The position numbers and the translations under genes are program-made. Below the pieces are notes generated by a model. It had not been told where the DNA came from and made no database searches. It was given only the letters and a program-made list of their open reading frames with translations. 64,000 bases of DNA from Roseovarius sp. M141. Lineage in GTDB: Bacteria; Pseudomonadota; Alphaproteobacteria; Rhodobacterales; Rhodobacteraceae. The stretch is from the NCBI RefSeq assembly GCF_024355225.1, contig NZ_VCNH01000008.1, forward strand, positions 1,860,001 through 1,924,000, read 5' to 3'. Shown piece after piece: positions 46,439 to 56,835 of this stretch. The number at the start of each line of letters is the position of its first letter. Position 1 is the first letter of the stretch.

Positions 46439-48457
46439 ATGACCGACCTTCGCAAAGTGAACATTGACGGAACCGAGATCGAAGTGGAAGGGGCCATGAC
46501 CCTGATCCAGGCGTGCGAGATTGCCGGCGTGGAAATCCCGCGCTTTTGCTATCACGAGCGTTTGTCGATCGCCGGAAACTGCCGCATGTGCCTTGTGGAG
46601 GTCGTCGGCGGCCCGCCGAAACCGGCTGCCAGCTGCGCCATGCAGGTGCGCGATCTGCGCCCCGGCAAGGATGGCGAGCCGCCGATGGTGAAAACCAATT
46701 CGCCGATGGTGAAAAAGGCCCGCGAAGGCGTGATGGAATTCCTGCTGATCAACCACCCGCTGGATTGCCCGATCTGCGATCAGGGCGGCGAGTGTGATCT
46801 TCAGGATCAGGCGATGGCCTACGGGGTCGATTTCTCCCGATTCCGCGAACCGAAACGCGCGACCGAGGATCTGGATCTGGGTCCGCTGGTGGAAACGCAC
46901 ATGACGCGCTGCATTTCCTGCACCCGCTGCGTGCGTTTCACCACCGAGGTGGCCGGGATCAGCCAGATGGGTCAGACGGGCCGGGGCGAGGATGCCGAGA
47001 TCACCAGCTATCTCGGCGAGACGCTGGACAGCAACATGCAGGGCAACATCATCGATTTGTGCCCGGTCGGCGCGCTGGTCAGCAAACCCTACGCCTTTAC
47101 GGCCCGCCCGTGGGAACTGACCAAGACGGAGACGATCGACGTGATGGACGCTTTGGGGAGCAACATCCGGGTCGATACCAAGGGTCGCGAAGTCATGCGG
47201 ATGTTGCCGCGCAACCATGACGGCGTGAACGAGGAGTGGATTTCGGACAAGACACGTTTTGTCTGGGACGGTCTGCGCCGCCAGCGTCTGGACAAGCCCT
47301 ATATCCGCGAAAACGGCAAGCTGCGCGCCGCCACCTGGCCCGAGGCGCTGGAGGCGGCTGCGACTGCGATGAAGGGCAGGAAAGTTGCCGGTCTCGTGGG
47401 CGATCTGGCACCGGTCGAGGCGGCCTTCGCGCTGAAACAGTTGATCGAGGGGCAGGGCGGTCATGTCGAATGCCGCACCGATGGCGCCAAGCTGCCGGCG
47501 GGCAATCGATCTGGCTATGTCGGGACCGCCACTATCGAGGAAATTGATACCGCAGAAGCGATCATGCTGATCGGTTGTGATCCGCATGTCGAGGCCCCGG
47601 TGCTGAACGCACGTATCCGCAAGGCTTGGCTGGCAGGCGCCAAGGTGGGCGTCGTCGGGCCGAAAGTGGACCTGACATTCGACTATTTCCATCTGGGCAC
47701 GGGGCGCGATGATCTGGTCAAGATGAATGGTGGCGATCATGAGGATGCGTTGAGCCGCCGGTCGATCGTGATCATAGGGCAGGGCGCGTTGACCGAAGCC
47801 GATGGTGACGCCGTCCTGAGTCAGGCGATGGCCTTTGCTGCGGCAACGGAGTCGAAATTCCTAGTGTTGCACACCGCCGCCGGCCGCGTCGGCGCGATGG
47901 ATGCGGGCTGCACCACCGAGGGCGGATTGACCGCTGCGTTGGACGGTGCCGAGGTCATCTACAACCTCGGTTCGGACGAGACCGAGATCGCGGCAGGTCC
48001 CTTTGTGATATATCAGGGCAGCCATGGCGATCGGGGCGCGCACCGCGCCGACGTGATCCTGCCAGGCGCCGCCTATACCGAAGAGCAGGGCCTGTTCGTG
48101 AACACCGAAGGGCGTCCGCAACTGGCGCTGCGCGCCGGGTTCGCCCCCGGCGAGGCCAAGGAAAACTGGGCGATCCTGCGCGCGCTGTCGGGCGAGATGG
48201 GCAGTGTGCTGCCCTATGACAGCCTGCCGCAGTTGCGCCAGGCGCTGATCGCCGAAGTGCCGCATCTGGCCGAAATCGACCATGTGCCCGAGAATGAATG
48301 GCAGCCGCTGGAGACCAGCGCGCCGGGCAAGGGCAGCTTCCGCTATGCGATCGAGGACCATTACCTGACCAATCCGATCGCCCGCGCAAGCCAGCTGATG
48401 GCCGAACTGAGCGCGGGCGCCAAGGCCCGCAGGTCGTCCAGAATGGCTGCGGAGTGA
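46439..48457 (+). CDS. nuoG: NADH-quinone oxidoreductase subunit G
   Basis: A 672-residue 75-kDa subunit, the largest of the peripheral arm, of the shorter mitochondrial-like alphaproteobacterial type. N1b ligands lie in [18 protein letters not shown] and a later SCAMQV; N5 with its His ligand in [19 protein letters not shown]4 in [10 protein letters not shown] and CPVGAL. The C-terminal part is the molybdopterin-oxidoreductase-like domain without a cofactor site. The open frame extends upstream, but ATG 46439 ([11 protein letters not shown]) begins exactly at the ferredoxin domain. Confidence 0.97.
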   Translation: MTDLRKVNIDGTEIEVEGAMTLIQACEIAGVEIPRFCYHERLSIAGNCRMCLVEVVGGPPKPAASCAMQVRDLRPGKDGEPPMVKTNSPMVKKAREGVMEFLLINHPLDCPICDQGGECDLQDQAMAYGVDFSRFREPKRATEDLDLGPLVETHMTRCISCTRCVRFTTEVAGISQMGQTGRGEDAEITSYLGETLDSNMQGNIIDLCPVGALVSKPYAFTARPWELTKTETIDVMDALGSNIRVDTKGREVMRMLPRNHDGVNEEWISDKTRFVWDGLRRQRLDKPYIRENGKLRAATWPEALEAAATAMKGRKVAGLVGDLAPVEAAFALKQLIEGQGGHVECRTDGAKLPAGNRSGYVGTATIEEIDTAEAIMLIGCDPHVEAPVLNARIRKAWLAGAKVGVVGPKVDLTFDYFHLGTGRDDLVKMNGGDHEDALSRRSIVIIGQGALTEADGDAVLSQAMAFAAATESKFLVLHTAAGRVGAMDAGCTTEGGLTAALDGAEVIYNLGSDETEIAAGPFVIYQGSHGDRGAHRADVILPGAAYTEEQGLFVNTEGRPQLALRAGFAPGEAKENWAILRALSGEMGSVLPYDSLPQLRQALIAEVPHLAEIDHVPENEWQPLETSAPGKGSFRYAIEDHYLTNPIARASQLMAELSAGAKARRSSRMAAE

Positions 48458-48849
48458 CAGGGACCGTGCCGAGCGCCCCCCATATCCTGACCGCTCTTGC
48501 GGTTGCTGCGGTGCTGATGGGCTGCGCGCCCCCGGTGCTGGACAAGTATATGGGCCGTTCTATCGTCGATCCGATGCTGGATTTCGGCCAGCCCGACGAG
48601 GTGTTCGATCTGGCCGACGGGCGCCGCGCCTTTCAGTGGCAAGTGGAAAAGCATGGCATGCGCCCGTCACCGCGACCCGTGATTGGTGTCGGGATCGGTG
48701 TCGGCAGGGGCGGGTGGGGCAATGTCACCACGATCGGTACGTCCTATGAGTCCTATACGACATCGTGCCGCTATACTCTGATCGGCACACCGCGCGGCGA
48801 CGACTGGATCGTGACAGGCCAGCGCAAACCTGCGCCGGGTTGTGAATGA
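48454..48849 (+). CDS. Small lipoprotein inside the nuo operon
   Basis: A 131-residue protein with a GTG start that overlaps the nuoG stop (GTGA). The signal ends in a lipobox ([13 protein letters not shown]), giving a mature lipoprotein beginning [12 protein letters not shown] Gly-rich middle ([15 protein letters not shown]) and two more cysteines ([14 protein letters not shown]) follow. Another GTG at 48466 is possible. No family recognised; the pattern [19 protein letters not shown] recalls small outer-membrane-assembly-like lipoproteins but this is weak. Confidence 0.68.
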   Translation: MTGTVPSAPHILTALAVAAVLMGCAPPVLDKYMGRSIVDPMLDFGQPDEVFDLADGRRAFQWQVEKHGMRPSPRPVIGVGIGVGRGGWGNVTTIGTSYESYTTSCRYTLIGTPRGDDWIVTGQRKPAPGCE

Positions 48850-49241
48850 TGCGCGCCGTTGCGGTATTTGGGCTGCTGGTTATCTCCGGCGCCGTATCGG
48901 CCTGTGCACAGGGCGGGGCTGCGGTGCCTTTTGAACCTGAATATGGCGAAATACAGACCGATCTGCTGGACAGCGATCTGGTTAATTTCCGGATAACAAT
49001 GTCCGGCGCACGTGACACGGGCGACGTGGCGCGGTATGCGGATTGTGCCGCTGCACAATACACCCTGATCCGGGGCTACGGGTTTGCGCGTCATGTGCGC
49101 ACGAATATCGCGGATGAGGGTGGCGTATGGCGCGCGGATGCGGTTTATACGATCTCGCCGACACTGCCGCGCGGGTTAAAGACAATCGACGCCGAAATCG
49201 TCGCCGCCGACTGCGCGGAAAATGGAATACCGATGGTATGA
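48846..49241 (+). CDS. Small exported protein or lipoprotein inside the nuo operon
   Basis: A 131-residue protein starting ATGATG over the previous stop. Signal [19 protein letters not shown] has a lipobox-like VSAC. The mature part contains [35 protein letters not shown] and [28 protein letters not shown], with two cysteines likely paired. nuoH starts seven bases after its stop. Function unknown; similar in design to the other exported proteins of this operon. Confidence 0.68.
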   Translation: MMRAVAVFGLLVISGAVSACAQGGAAVPFEPEYGEIQTDLLDSDLVNFRITMSGARDTGDVARYADCAAAQYTLIRGYGFARHVRTNIADEGGVWRADAVYTISPTLPRGLKTIDAEIVAADCAENGIPMV

Positions 49242-49248
49242 GGATCTG

Positions 49249-50286
49249 ATGGCCGAATTTTTTGCAACCCCGTTCGGGACCGTTCTGATTATCTTTGCGC
49301 AGTGTCTTGCGATGCTTGGCTTTGTGATGGTTTCGCTGCTGTTTCTCGTTTATGGCGACCGCAAGATCTGGGCCGCCGTGCAGATGCGGCGCGGCCCCAA
49401 CGTGGTGGGCGTGTTCGGCCTGCTGCAATCGGTCGCCGACGCGCTGAAATACGTCGTGAAAGAGGTCGTGATCCCCGCCGGCTCGGACAAGGTTGTGTTC
49501 ATCATGGCGCCGATTGTCAGCTTTGTTCTGGCCGTCATTGCGTGGGCCGTGATCCCGATGTCCGACGGCTGGGCGATATCGGATATCAACGTCGCGGTGC
49601 TCTACATTTTTGCGGTTTCGTCGTTGGAAGTATACGGCGTCATCATGGGGGGCTGGGCGTCCAACTCCAAATACCCGTTCCTTGGATCGCTGCGGTCTGC
49701 GGCGCAGATGATTTCCTACGAGGTCAGCCTGGGGCTGATCATCATCGGGGTCATCATCTCGACCGGCAGCCTGAACTTTGGCGATATCGTCGGTGCGCAG
49801 GACACCAAATACGGCTTCTTTGGCTGGTATTGGTTGCCGCACCTGCCGATGGTTGCGCTGTTCTTTATCTCGTGCCTGGCCGAGACGAACCGTCCGCCGT
49901 TTGACCTGCCCGAGGCCGAATCCGAACTGGTGGCCGGGTATCAGGTGGAATATTCCGCGACGGCCTTCCTGTTGTTCATGGCGGGGGAATATATCGCGAT
50001 CTTCCTGATGTGCGCGTTGACGTCGCTGCTGTTCTTCGGTGGCTGGCTGTCGCCCATTCCGGGCCTGCCCGACGGCGTGGTGTGGATGATCGGCAAGATG
50101 GCGTTCTTCTTCTTCCTGTTCGCCATGGTCAAGGCGATCACGCCGCGCTACCGCTATGATCAGTTGATGCGTATCGGCTGGAAAGTGTTCCTGCCGATGT
50201 CGCTGGCCTGGGTCGTGATTATTTCCTTCCTCGCCAAGTTCGAAGTTCTGGGCGCATTCTGGGCCCGGTTCACGATGGGGGGCTGA
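49249..50286 (+). CDS. nuoH: NADH-quinone oxidoreductase subunit H
   Basis: A 345-residue membrane subunit with eight helices that joins the quinone site to the proton-pumping arm. Conserved acidic loop segments are [29 protein letters not shown] ([12 protein letters not shown]), and [19 protein letters not shown] 49249 ([10 protein letters not shown]) is the family start; an in-frame ATG nine codons earlier overlaps the preceding gene. Confidence 0.96.
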   Translation: MAEFFATPFGTVLIIFAQCLAMLGFVMVSLLFLVYGDRKIWAAVQMRRGPNVVGVFGLLQSVADALKYVVKEVVIPAGSDKVVFIMAPIVSFVLAVIAWAVIPMSDGWAISDINVAVLYIFAVSSLEVYGVIMGGWASNSKYPFLGSLRSAAQMISYEVSLGLIIIGVIISTGSLNFGDIVGAQDTKYGFFGWYWLPHLPMVALFFISCLAETNRPPFDLPEAESELVAGYQVEYSATAFLLFMAGEYIAIFLMCALTSLLFFGGWLSPIPGLPDGVVWMIGKMAFFFFLFAMVKAITPRYRYDQLMRIGWKVFLPMSLAWVVIISFLAKFEVLGAFWARFTMGG

Positions 50287-50290
50287 AGCA

Positions 50291-51109
50291 TTGGGGATCG
50301 ACTACGTCCTTTTTGATCGGCTTGTTGAGTTGAGCGCCCGGTTCAAACCGGAAGGGCGCTCGCTCATGCTGGGACGTCAGAAATTTCCCATTCAGACGAA
50401 GCACCGCAAGCTGTACGAAAAAACGCTGGCCGATCATGGCATTGAGGCGCGTCGTTTCGATTTCCTTCAGGACGACGGCTATGCCGAGACCCTGATGGGC
50501 AAGCTGGGCTTTGGTGCCATGGAGGTCATGGATTTTTCGGATTACGAGGGCGCTACGATCCTGCATGATCTGAACAAGAAGCCCTGCGAAAGTCTTGAGA
50601 ACCAGTTCGACCTGATCTTTGACGGGGGCACGGTCGAGCATGTGTTCAACGTGCCGATGGCGCTGGAGGGGCTGTTTCGCATGCTCAAACCCGGCGGGCG
50701 TCTGATTTCGGCGAATGGGCTGAATGGCTGGTACGGCCACGGTATGTATCAATTCAACCCCGAGCTGGTCTGGACCTTCTGGAAACGCGCCTGCAACTGC
50801 AATGTGCTGGACTGCCGCGCGATTCCCACCGAGCCTGACGATGCCTTCGGTCATGTCGCATTTGAAGACCCGGCCACCAGCGGGCTGCGCCTGCGGCTGA
50901 AAAACCAGATCGGGCCGGGGCGGACTTATCTGTATTACGAGATCGAAAAAACAACCGAGTCGCATCTTCCTGATTTTGCCCTGCAAAGTGATTACGAGAC
51001 GCGCTGGAATGGCGCGACCAATGCAGGTATGACGCGACTGAATGCACAGACTCAGGCTATACCGTCCCAAGATGCCGGGGCACAGGCCACCACGATTGCG
51101 AGGAGCTGA
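50291..51109 (+). CDS. SAM-dependent methyltransferase-like protein inserted between nuoH and nuoI
   Basis: A 272-residue protein with a TTG start four bases after nuoH. It belongs to a Rossmann-like methyltransferase group with [12 protein letters not shown] near the N-terminus, [22 protein letters not shown] in place of the usual glycine-rich motif [37 protein letters not shown], and [17 protein letters not shown]. Such proteins are mostly found in surface-polysaccharide loci and their reactions are unproven. nuoI follows four bases later. The insertion of such a gene within nuo is unusual; a role in modifying complex I or a quinone is only a guess. Confidence 0.75.
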   Translation: MGIDYVLFDRLVELSARFKPEGRSLMLGRQKFPIQTKHRKLYEKTLADHGIEARRFDFLQDDGYAETLMGKLGFGAMEVMDFSDYEGATILHDLNKKPCESLENQFDLIFDGGTVEHVFNVPMALEGLFRMLKPGGRLISANGLNGWYGHGMYQFNPELVWTFWKRACNCNVLDCRAIPTEPDDAFGHVAFEDPATSGLRLRLKNQIGPGRTYLYYEIEKTTESHLPDFALQSDYETRWNGATNAGMTRLNAQTQAIPSQDAGAQATTIARS

Positions 51110-51113
51110 CGTA

Positions 51114-51608
51114 ATGGCGAATATCGATTATGGACGCGCGGTCGGTTATTTCCTGCTGAGCGATGTGTGGAAGGGGCTGGGGCTGGGGTTCAAATACTTC
51201 TTCGCGCCCAAGGCGACGATCAACTATCCGCATGAAAAGGGCCACCTGTCCCCGCGTTTCCGGGGCGAACACGCCCTGCGCCGCTATCCCAACGGCGAAG
51301 AGCGCTGCATCGCCTGCAAGCTGTGCGAGGCGATCTGCCCGGCGCAGGCCATCACCATCGACGCCGAGCCGCGCGACGATGGCAGCCGCCGCACGACGCG
51401 ATACGATATCGACATGACAAAATGCATCTATTGCGGGTTCTGCCAGGAGGCGTGCCCGGTTGATGCCATCGTCGAAGGCCCGAATTTCGAATTCTCGACC
51501 GAAACCCGCGAAGAACTGTTCTACGACAAGACCAGGCTACTGGAGAACGGCGACCGCTGGGAGGCCGAGATTGCCCGCAACCTCGAATTGGATGCACCTT
51601 ACCGATGA
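51114..51608 (+). CDS. nuoI: NADH-quinone oxidoreductase subunit I
   Basis: A 164-residue 23-kDa subunit carrying clusters N6a and N6b. Two 4Fe-4S motifs are present: [16 protein letters not shown] and [16 protein letters not shown]. The N-terminus ([21 protein letters not shown]) anchors it at the membrane. AGGAG precedes ATG 51114. The stop overlaps the following gene by four bases. Confidence 0.97.
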   Translation: MANIDYGRAVGYFLLSDVWKGLGLGFKYFFAPKATINYPHEKGHLSPRFRGEHALRRYPNGEERCIACKLCEAICPAQAITIDAEPRDDGSRRTTRYDIDMTKCIYCGFCQEACPVDAIVEGPNFEFSTETREELFYDKTRLLENGDRWEAEIARNLELDAPYR

Positions 51609-52018
51609 CCGATGCAAAAAACCCGTTTGAGCAAATGATGCGGCAGGCGCAGGACATGGCGAAATCCATGAATCCGGCGCTGGAATCCTTTTCACCCAAG
51701 GGGTTCGAGGCGCTTTGGGGGACGATGCCCAAGGATATCATGGAAATGACCTTCGGCAAGGGCTTGAACCCCGATGGGCTTGATGCCAAGACGCGGCTTC
51801 TGTTGACGCTGGCAGGTCTGACGATGCAGGGCGCGCAGGCCGATACGGCGGTGCGCATGACTGTGCGCCACCTTCTGGGCGCCGGCGCCACGAAAGCCGA
51901 GATTGCCGAGACGATCGCAAGCATGGCGATGTTCGCAGGCGTTCCGGCCATGAACCGCGCGATGGAGCTGGCGCGCGAGGTGATGGACGGGGAAACCGAG
52001 GAAGGAAAAAACACATGA
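51605..52018 (+). CDS. Carboxymuconolactone decarboxylase-fold protein inside the nuo operon
   Basis: A 137-residue all-helical protein of the CMD/AhpD-like family: [19 protein letters not shown] and [31 protein letters not shown]. The CxxC-type redox motif of AhpD is missing (no cysteines), so a peroxidase role is unlikely. It is coupled by four-base overlaps to both nuoI and nuoJ, so it is made along with complex I. Function unknown. Confidence 0.82.
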   Translation: MTDAKNPFEQMMRQAQDMAKSMNPALESFSPKGFEALWGTMPKDIMEMTFGKGLNPDGLDAKTRLLLTLAGLTMQGAQADTAVRMTVRHLLGAGATKAEIAETIASMAMFAGVPAMNRAMELAREVMDGETEEGKNT

Positions 52019-52623
52019 CCGCGATGGCATTTGCGTTCTACCTTTTTGCGATTTCGGCCCTTGTCGGCGGATTGTTCACCGTCATCAGCCGCAACCCGGT
52101 GCATTCGGTGCTGTGGCTGATCCTGTCGTTCATCAGCGCCGCAGGCCTGTTCGTTCTGCTGGGCGCGGAATTCGTGGCGATGCTGCTGGTGATCGTCTAT
52201 GTCGGTGCGGTCGCGGTTCTGTTCCTGTTCGTGATCATGATGCTGGACGTCGATTTTGCCGAATTGAAGGCGGAGATGGCCCGGTACATGCCGCTTGCGC
52301 TGCTGATCGGTTTGATCCTGCTGATGCAGTTCGGTATTGCCTTTGGCGCGTGGGAAGTGTCGGCCGGGGCCGAGGCCGCGCGCGTCGCGCCTGCGCCGGT
52401 TGATGTGCAAAACACTGCCGCGCTGGGACTGCTGCTATATGATAAATACTTCCTGCTGTTCCAACTGGCGGGTCTGATCCTGCTGGTTGCCATGATCGGT
52501 GCGATTGTCCTGACGTTGCGCCACCGCGTCGATGTCAAGCGCCAGAATGTGCTGCATCAGATGTGGCGCGATCCGGCCAAGGCGATGAAGCTGAAGAACG
52601 TCAAGCCGGGGCAGGGACTGTAG
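52015..52623 (+). CDS. nuoJ: NADH-quinone oxidoreductase subunit J
   Basis: A 202-residue membrane subunit with five helices. The conserved pi-bulge helix is [28 protein letters not shown]-terminal tail ([33 protein letters not shown]) is longer than in E. coli. ATG 52015 overlaps the preceding stop. Confidence 0.95.
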   Translation: MTAMAFAFYLFAISALVGGLFTVISRNPVHSVLWLILSFISAAGLFVLLGAEFVAMLLVIVYVGAVAVLFLFVIMMLDVDFAELKAEMARYMPLALLIGLILLMQFGIAFGAWEVSAGAEAARVAPAPVDVQNTAALGLLLYDKYFLLFQLAGLILLVAMIGAIVLTLRHRVDVKRQNVLHQMWRDPAKAMKLKNVKPGQGL

Positions 52624-52646
52624 GCCCGCTGCCGAAAATAAATCCA

Positions 52647-52667
52647 GGCGGCGCTATCAGCGCCGCC
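52647..52667 (+). promoter_or_regulatory. Hairpin between nuoJ and nuoK
   Basis: GGCGGCGC, loop TATCA, GCGCCGCC: eight perfect GC-rich pairs, 24 bases after the nuoJ stop, without a T-run. It may modulate RNA stability or expression of the genes downstream. Confidence 0.5.
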
Positions 52668-52688
52668 CCTAGCCAAGGGATGAAGCGC

Positions 52689-52805
52689 ATGTCCAGAAAT
52701 ACAATCGTGATCTTTGGCGGCTACTCGTTGATCGGCTGAACCGCCAGCCAGGACGCCATGGCGGCGCCCGCGCCAGAGAAGCGCGAGCCAGACAAGAAAG
52801 ACTGA
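52689..52805 (+). pseudogene. Tiny ORF between nuoJ and nuoK broken by an in-frame TGA
   Basis: AAGGGA lies eight bases before ATG 52689, which opens MSRNTIVIFGGYSLIG and then meets TGA at 52737-52739. The same frame continues as TASQDAMAAPAPEKREPDKKD to a second TGA at 52803-52805, with 18 of 21 codons ending in G or C, as in real genes here. A single TGA to TGG change would give a 38-residue membrane peptide. Thus it is either a recently broken small gene, a sequencing or assembly error, or a chance frame. nuoK begins nine bases later. Confidence 0.45.
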
Positions 52806-52814
52806 GGGACAGAC

Positions 52815-53120
52815 ATGATCGGAATTGAACATTACCTGACGGTGGCGGCGACGCTGTTCGTCATCGGCATCTTCGGGCTATTCCTGAACCGCAAGAACAT
52901 CATCATCCTGCTCATGTCGATCGAGCTGATGCTGCTGGCGGTGAACATCAACCTCGTCGCCTTCTCCAGCTTTGCCGGCGATCTGGCGGGGCAGATCTTT
53001 ACCCTGCTGGTGTTGACCGTCGCTGCCGCCGAGGCCGCGATCGGGCTTGCGATCCTTGTCTGCTTCTTCCGCAACCGCGGGACTATCGCGGTCGAAGACG
53101 TCAACGTGATGAAGGGCTGA
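52815..53120 (+). CDS. nuoK: NADH-quinone oxidoreductase subunit K
   Basis: A 101-residue membrane subunit with three helices, homologous to MrpC. The two proton-path glutamates lie in [15 protein letters not shown] and [22 protein letters not shown] precedes ATG 52815. nuoL starts four bases after its stop. Confidence 0.97.
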   Translation: MIGIEHYLTVAATLFVIGIFGLFLNRKNIIILLMSIELMLLAVNINLVAFSSFAGDLAGQIFTLLVLTVAAAEAAIGLAILVCFFRNRGTIAVEDVNVMKG

Positions 53121-53124
53121 GGTC

Positions 53125-55272
53125 ATGGAAAAGATTATTCTCTTCGCGCCTCTGATCGGTGCCATCATCGCGGGCTTCGGCTGGCGCATCATCGGCGACA
53201 AGGGGGCGCAGGTCCTCACGACGGCGCTGCTGTTCCTGTCCTGCGCGCTGTCGTGGATCGTGTTCATCGGCCATGATGGTACGTTGCAGCAGATCCACGT
53301 TATGGACTGGGTGCAGTCCGGCCTGCTGGACGCCAGCTGGTCGATCCGGTTGGACCGTCTGACGGCAATCATGTTGATCGTGGTCACAACCGTCTCGGCG
53401 CTCGTCCACCTTTATTCGATGGGCTACATGGCCCATGATCACAATTTCGAAGAGGGCGCCTCCTATCGCCCTCGTTTCTTTGCTTATCTGTCGCTGTTTA
53501 CCTTTGCGATGCTGATGCTGGTGACGGCTGACAACCTGCTGCAAATGTTTTTCGGCTGGGAGGGTGTGGGCCTCGCGTCCTATCTGCTGATCGGGTTCTA
53601 CTATCGCAAGCCGTCGGCTAACGCCGCCGCGATCAAGGCGTTCGTGGTCAACCGCGTGGGCGATTTCGGTTTCCTGCTGGGCATTCTGGCGATCTTTTTC
53701 CTCACCGACAGTATCCTGTTCGAGGATGTATTCGCCTCCGGCCCGATGCTGGCCGAGACAAACCTGCGGTTCCTGTGGGCCGATTGGAACGCAGCAAATC
53801 TGATCGCTATCCTGCTGTTCATCGGCGCGATGGGTAAATCGGCACAGCTGGGCCTGCACACATGGCTGCCCGACGCGATGGAGGGCCCGACCCCGGTATC
53901 GGCCCTGATCCACGCGGCGACGATGGTCACCGCCGGTGTTTTCCTTGTCTGCCGCATGTCGCCGCTGATGGAATACGCGCCCGAGGCGCTGATGTTCGTT
54001 ATCTTCATCGGTGCGACCACGGCGTTTGTCGCCGCGACCATCGGCCTGGTGCAGAACGATATCAAGCGCGTCATCGCCTATTCCACCATGTCGCAGCTGG
54101 GCTACATGTTTGTCGCCGCAGGCGTCGGTGCCTATTCGGTGGCAATGTTCCACCTGCTGACGCACGCGTTCTTCAAGGCGATGCTGTTCCTGGGTGCCGG
54201 TTCGGTCATCCACGGGATGCATCACGAACAGGATATGCGCAACTATGGCGGCCTGCGTCACAAGCTGCCCTATACGTTCTGGGCGATGATGATCGGCACG
54301 CTGGCCATCACCGGTGTCGGCATCCCGCTGACGCATATCGGTTTCGCCGGATTCCTGTCCAAGGACGCCGTCATCGAGAGCGCGTGGGCTGGCACGGCAG
54401 GCGGCTATGCCTTCTGGATGCTGGTGATTGCCGCGGCGCTGACCAGTTTCTACAGCTGGCGCCTGATGTTCATGACCTTCTTCGGTACCGCACGCGGCGA
54501 GAAGAAAACGCACCAGAACGCGCATGAATCCCCGATGGTGATGCTGGTGCCGCTGGGCGTGCTGGCTGTCGGATCGGTATTGGCCGGGATGGTCTGGTAT
54601 GGCAGCTTCTTTGGCGACCACGACAAGGTGAACAAATTCTTCGGCATTCCCGCGCACCATGCCGAGGCCAGCGAAGCGGACCACGACGAAGGCGCCGTTG
54701 CCGCAACCGAAGATGTGGCCGGGGCGGACGGTGCTGTCGCAGCGGACGCCGCAACCATGCATGCCGAGGCAGGCGCCGATGAGACCGCGACAGGTGAGGC
54801 CCATGCCGAGGCGATAGCGCCCGTCGGCGCGATCTACATGGGCGCGGGCAATACCGTGATCGACGATGCGCACCATGCCCCCGTCTGGGTCAAGGTCAGC
54901 CCGTTCGTCGCGATGGTTCTGGGCCTGCTGACCGCGCTCTGGTTCTATGTCTGGAGCCCTGCCACCCCCCGCAAGTTCATGGAGGCGCAGCGCCCGCTTT
55001 ATGCCTTCTTGCTGAACAAGTGGTATTTCGACGAGATCTACGATACCCTGATCGTCGGCCCGGCCAAGAAGCTTGGTGCCTTCCTGTGGAAGCGCGGAGA
55101 CGGCGGCGCCATCGACGGCACGATCAACGGCGTGGCGATGGGCATCGTGCCCTTCTTCACCCGCCTCGCGGGCCGCGCGCAATCCGGCTATATCTTTACC
55201 TATGCCTTCGCCATGGTGATCGGGATCGTGATCCTCGTCACATGGATGACGTTCACCGGAGGGGCAAACTGA
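53125..55272 (+). CDS. nuoL: NADH-quinone oxidoreductase subunit L
   Basis: A 715-residue antiporter-like subunit, the far end of the membrane arm, with the long lateral helix at the C-terminal side. Conserved parts include [19 protein letters not shown] (key Glu), [31 protein letters not shown], and [18 protein letters not shown]. Residues about 508-585 form an Ala/Glu/Asp/His-rich loop ([20 protein letters not shown]...) between late helices that looks disordered and longer than in E. coli NuoL. Stop shares a base with the nuoM start. Confidence 0.97.
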   Translation: MEKIILFAPLIGAIIAGFGWRIIGDKGAQVLTTALLFLSCALSWIVFIGHDGTLQQIHVMDWVQSGLLDASWSIRLDRLTAIMLIVVTTVSALVHLYSMGYMAHDHNFEEGASYRPRFFAYLSLFTFAMLMLVTADNLLQMFFGWEGVGLASYLLIGFYYRKPSANAAAIKAFVVNRVGDFGFLLGILAIFFLTDSILFEDVFASGPMLAETNLRFLWADWNAANLIAILLFIGAMGKSAQLGLHTWLPDAMEGPTPVSALIHAATMVTAGVFLVCRMSPLMEYAPEALMFVIFIGATTAFVAATIGLVQNDIKRVIAYSTMSQLGYMFVAAGVGAYSVAMFHLLTHAFFKAMLFLGAGSVIHGMHHEQDMRNYGGLRHKLPYTFWAMMIGTLAITGVGIPLTHIGFAGFLSKDAVIESAWAGTAGGYAFWMLVIAAALTSFYSWRLMFMTFFGTARGEKKTHQNAHESPMVMLVPLGVLAVGSVLAGMVWYGSFFGDHDKVNKFFGIPAHHAEASEADHDEGAVAATEDVAGADGAVAADAATMHAEAGADETATGEAHAEAIAPVGAIYMGAGNTVIDDAHHAPVWVKVSPFVAMVLGLLTALWFYVWSPATPRKFMEAQRPLYAFLLNKWYFDEIYDTLIVGPAKKLGAFLWKRGDGGAIDGTINGVAMGIVPFFTRLAGRAQSGYIFTYAFAMVIGIVILVTWMTFTGGAN

Positions 55273-56825
55273 TGGAAAACGTTCTGTCGATCACGACGTT
55301 CATCCCCCTCATCGCGGCGGCGATCCTCGCCATTTTCCTGCGGGGCGAGGATGCGGCGGCGCAGCGCAATGCCAAATGGGTGGCGCTGGCGGCAACGGTG
55401 GTGACGTTCCTCGTCTCGCTGTTCATCCTGTTTGATTTCGACCCGTCCAACACCGGGTTCCAGTTCGTGGAAGAGCGCGAATGGCTGCTGGGGCTGCAAT
55501 ACAAGATGGGTGTCGACGGGATCAGCGTCCTTTTCGTGCTGCTGACGACCTTCATGATGCCGCTGACCATCGCAGCCTCCTGGGGTATCAAGACGCGCGT
55601 CAAGGAATACATGATCGCGTTTCTCATTCTGGAAACGCTGATGCTGGGCGTGTTCATGGCGCTGGATCTGGTGCTGTTCTACGTCTTCTTCGAGGCGGGT
55701 CTGATCCCGATGTTCCTGATCATCGGCATCTGGGGCGGGAAGGAGCGTATTTACGCATCCTTCAAGTTCTTCCTCTATACGTTCCTCGGATCGGTGCTGA
55801 TGCTGGTCGCGATGGTTGCCATGTTCTCGGATGCGGGCACGACGGATATTCCGTCGCTGATGCGCCACGGCTTTGACAGCGAGACGTTCTCGGTGCTGGG
55901 CTTCACGATCGTCGGCGGCATGCAGACGCTGCTGTTCCTTGCGTTCTTTGCCAGCTTTGCGGTGAAAATGCCGATGTGGCCGGTGCATACCTGGTTGCCC
56001 GACGCACACGTTCAGGCGCCGACGGCCGGATCTGTCGTGCTGGCCGCGATCCTGCTGAAGATGGGCGGCTACGGCTTCCTGCGGTTCAGCCTGCCGATGT
56101 TCCCCATCGGGGCCGAAGTGCTGACGCCGCTGGTGCTGTGGATGTCCGCGATCGCCATTGTCTACACGTCGCTGGTGGCATTGGCCCAACAGGATATGAA
56201 GAAGCTGATCGCCTATTCGTCCGTTGCGCATATGGGTTATGTCACGATGGGTATCTTTGCGGCGAACCAGCAGGGCGTCGACGGAGCGATCTTTCAGATG
56301 ATCAGCCACGGGTTTATCTCGGGCGCGTTGTTCCTGTGCGTCGGGGTTATCTATGACCGGATGCACACGCGCGATATCGACGCTTATGGTGGCCTTGTGA
56401 ACCGGATGCCCAGCTATGCGCTGATCTTCCTGTTCTTCACCATGGCCAATGTGGGCCTGCCGGGCACGTCGGGCTTCATCGGGGAATTCCTGACACTGGT
56501 CGGTATCTTCAAGGTCAACACATGGGTCGCGGCCGTGGCCGCAACCGGTGTCATCCTGTCGGCGGCCTATGCGCTGTGGCTCTACCGCCGGGTTGTTCTG
56601 GGTGATCTGATCAAGGAGAGCCTCAAGTCCATTTCCGACATGACCGGGCGCGAGCGGGCGATCTTTGCCCCGCTGGTTGCGATGACGCTACTGCTGGGCG
56701 TCTACCCGTCGCTGGTGACAGACATCATCGGCCCCTCGACCGAGGCGCTGATTTCACAATACGACACCGCGCTGGCGCAGGGGGGCACAGACAGTGCCGT
56801 CCAGACCGCCGAAGCCGCGCATTGA
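55272..56825 (+). CDS. nuoM: NADH-quinone oxidoreductase subunit M
   Basis: A 517-residue antiporter-like subunit with about 14 helices. The proton-path Glu lies in [21 protein letters not shown], and the second conserved region is [26 protein letters not shown] with Lys in [12 protein letters not shown] 55272 is at the nuoL stop; the longer open frame upstream is a shadow of nuoL. Confidence 0.97.
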   Translation: MENVLSITTFIPLIAAAILAIFLRGEDAAAQRNAKWVALAATVVTFLVSLFILFDFDPSNTGFQFVEEREWLLGLQYKMGVDGISVLFVLLTTFMMPLTIAASWGIKTRVKEYMIAFLILETLMLGVFMALDLVLFYVFFEAGLIPMFLIIGIWGGKERIYASFKFFLYTFLGSVLMLVAMVAMFSDAGTTDIPSLMRHGFDSETFSVLGFTIVGGMQTLLFLAFFASFAVKMPMWPVHTWLPDAHVQAPTAGSVVLAAILLKMGGYGFLRFSLPMFPIGAEVLTPLVLWMSAIAIVYTSLVALAQQDMKKLIAYSSVAHMGYVTMGIFAANQQGVDGAIFQMISHGFISGALFLCVGVIYDRMHTRDIDAYGGLVNRMPSYALIFLFFTMANVGLPGTSGFIGEFLTLVGIFKVNTWVAAVAATGVILSAAYALWLYRRVVLGDLIKESLKSISDMTGRERAIFAPLVAMTLLLGVYPSLVTDIIGPSTEALISQYDTALAQGGTDSAVQTAEAAH

Positions 56826-56835
56826 GGAGGCTCAG

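Noticed and set aside
52737..52739. TGA read as selenocysteine in the nuoJ-nuoK ORF
   Set aside because: No SECIS-like hairpin directly follows the TGA, and the surrounding sequence suggests a Trp codon; a broken gene or error is simpler.
53101..55182. 693-codon open frame opposite nuoL
   Set aside because: Antisense of a conserved membrane protein; the polar, His/Gln/Arg-rich translation is an artefact of codon bias.
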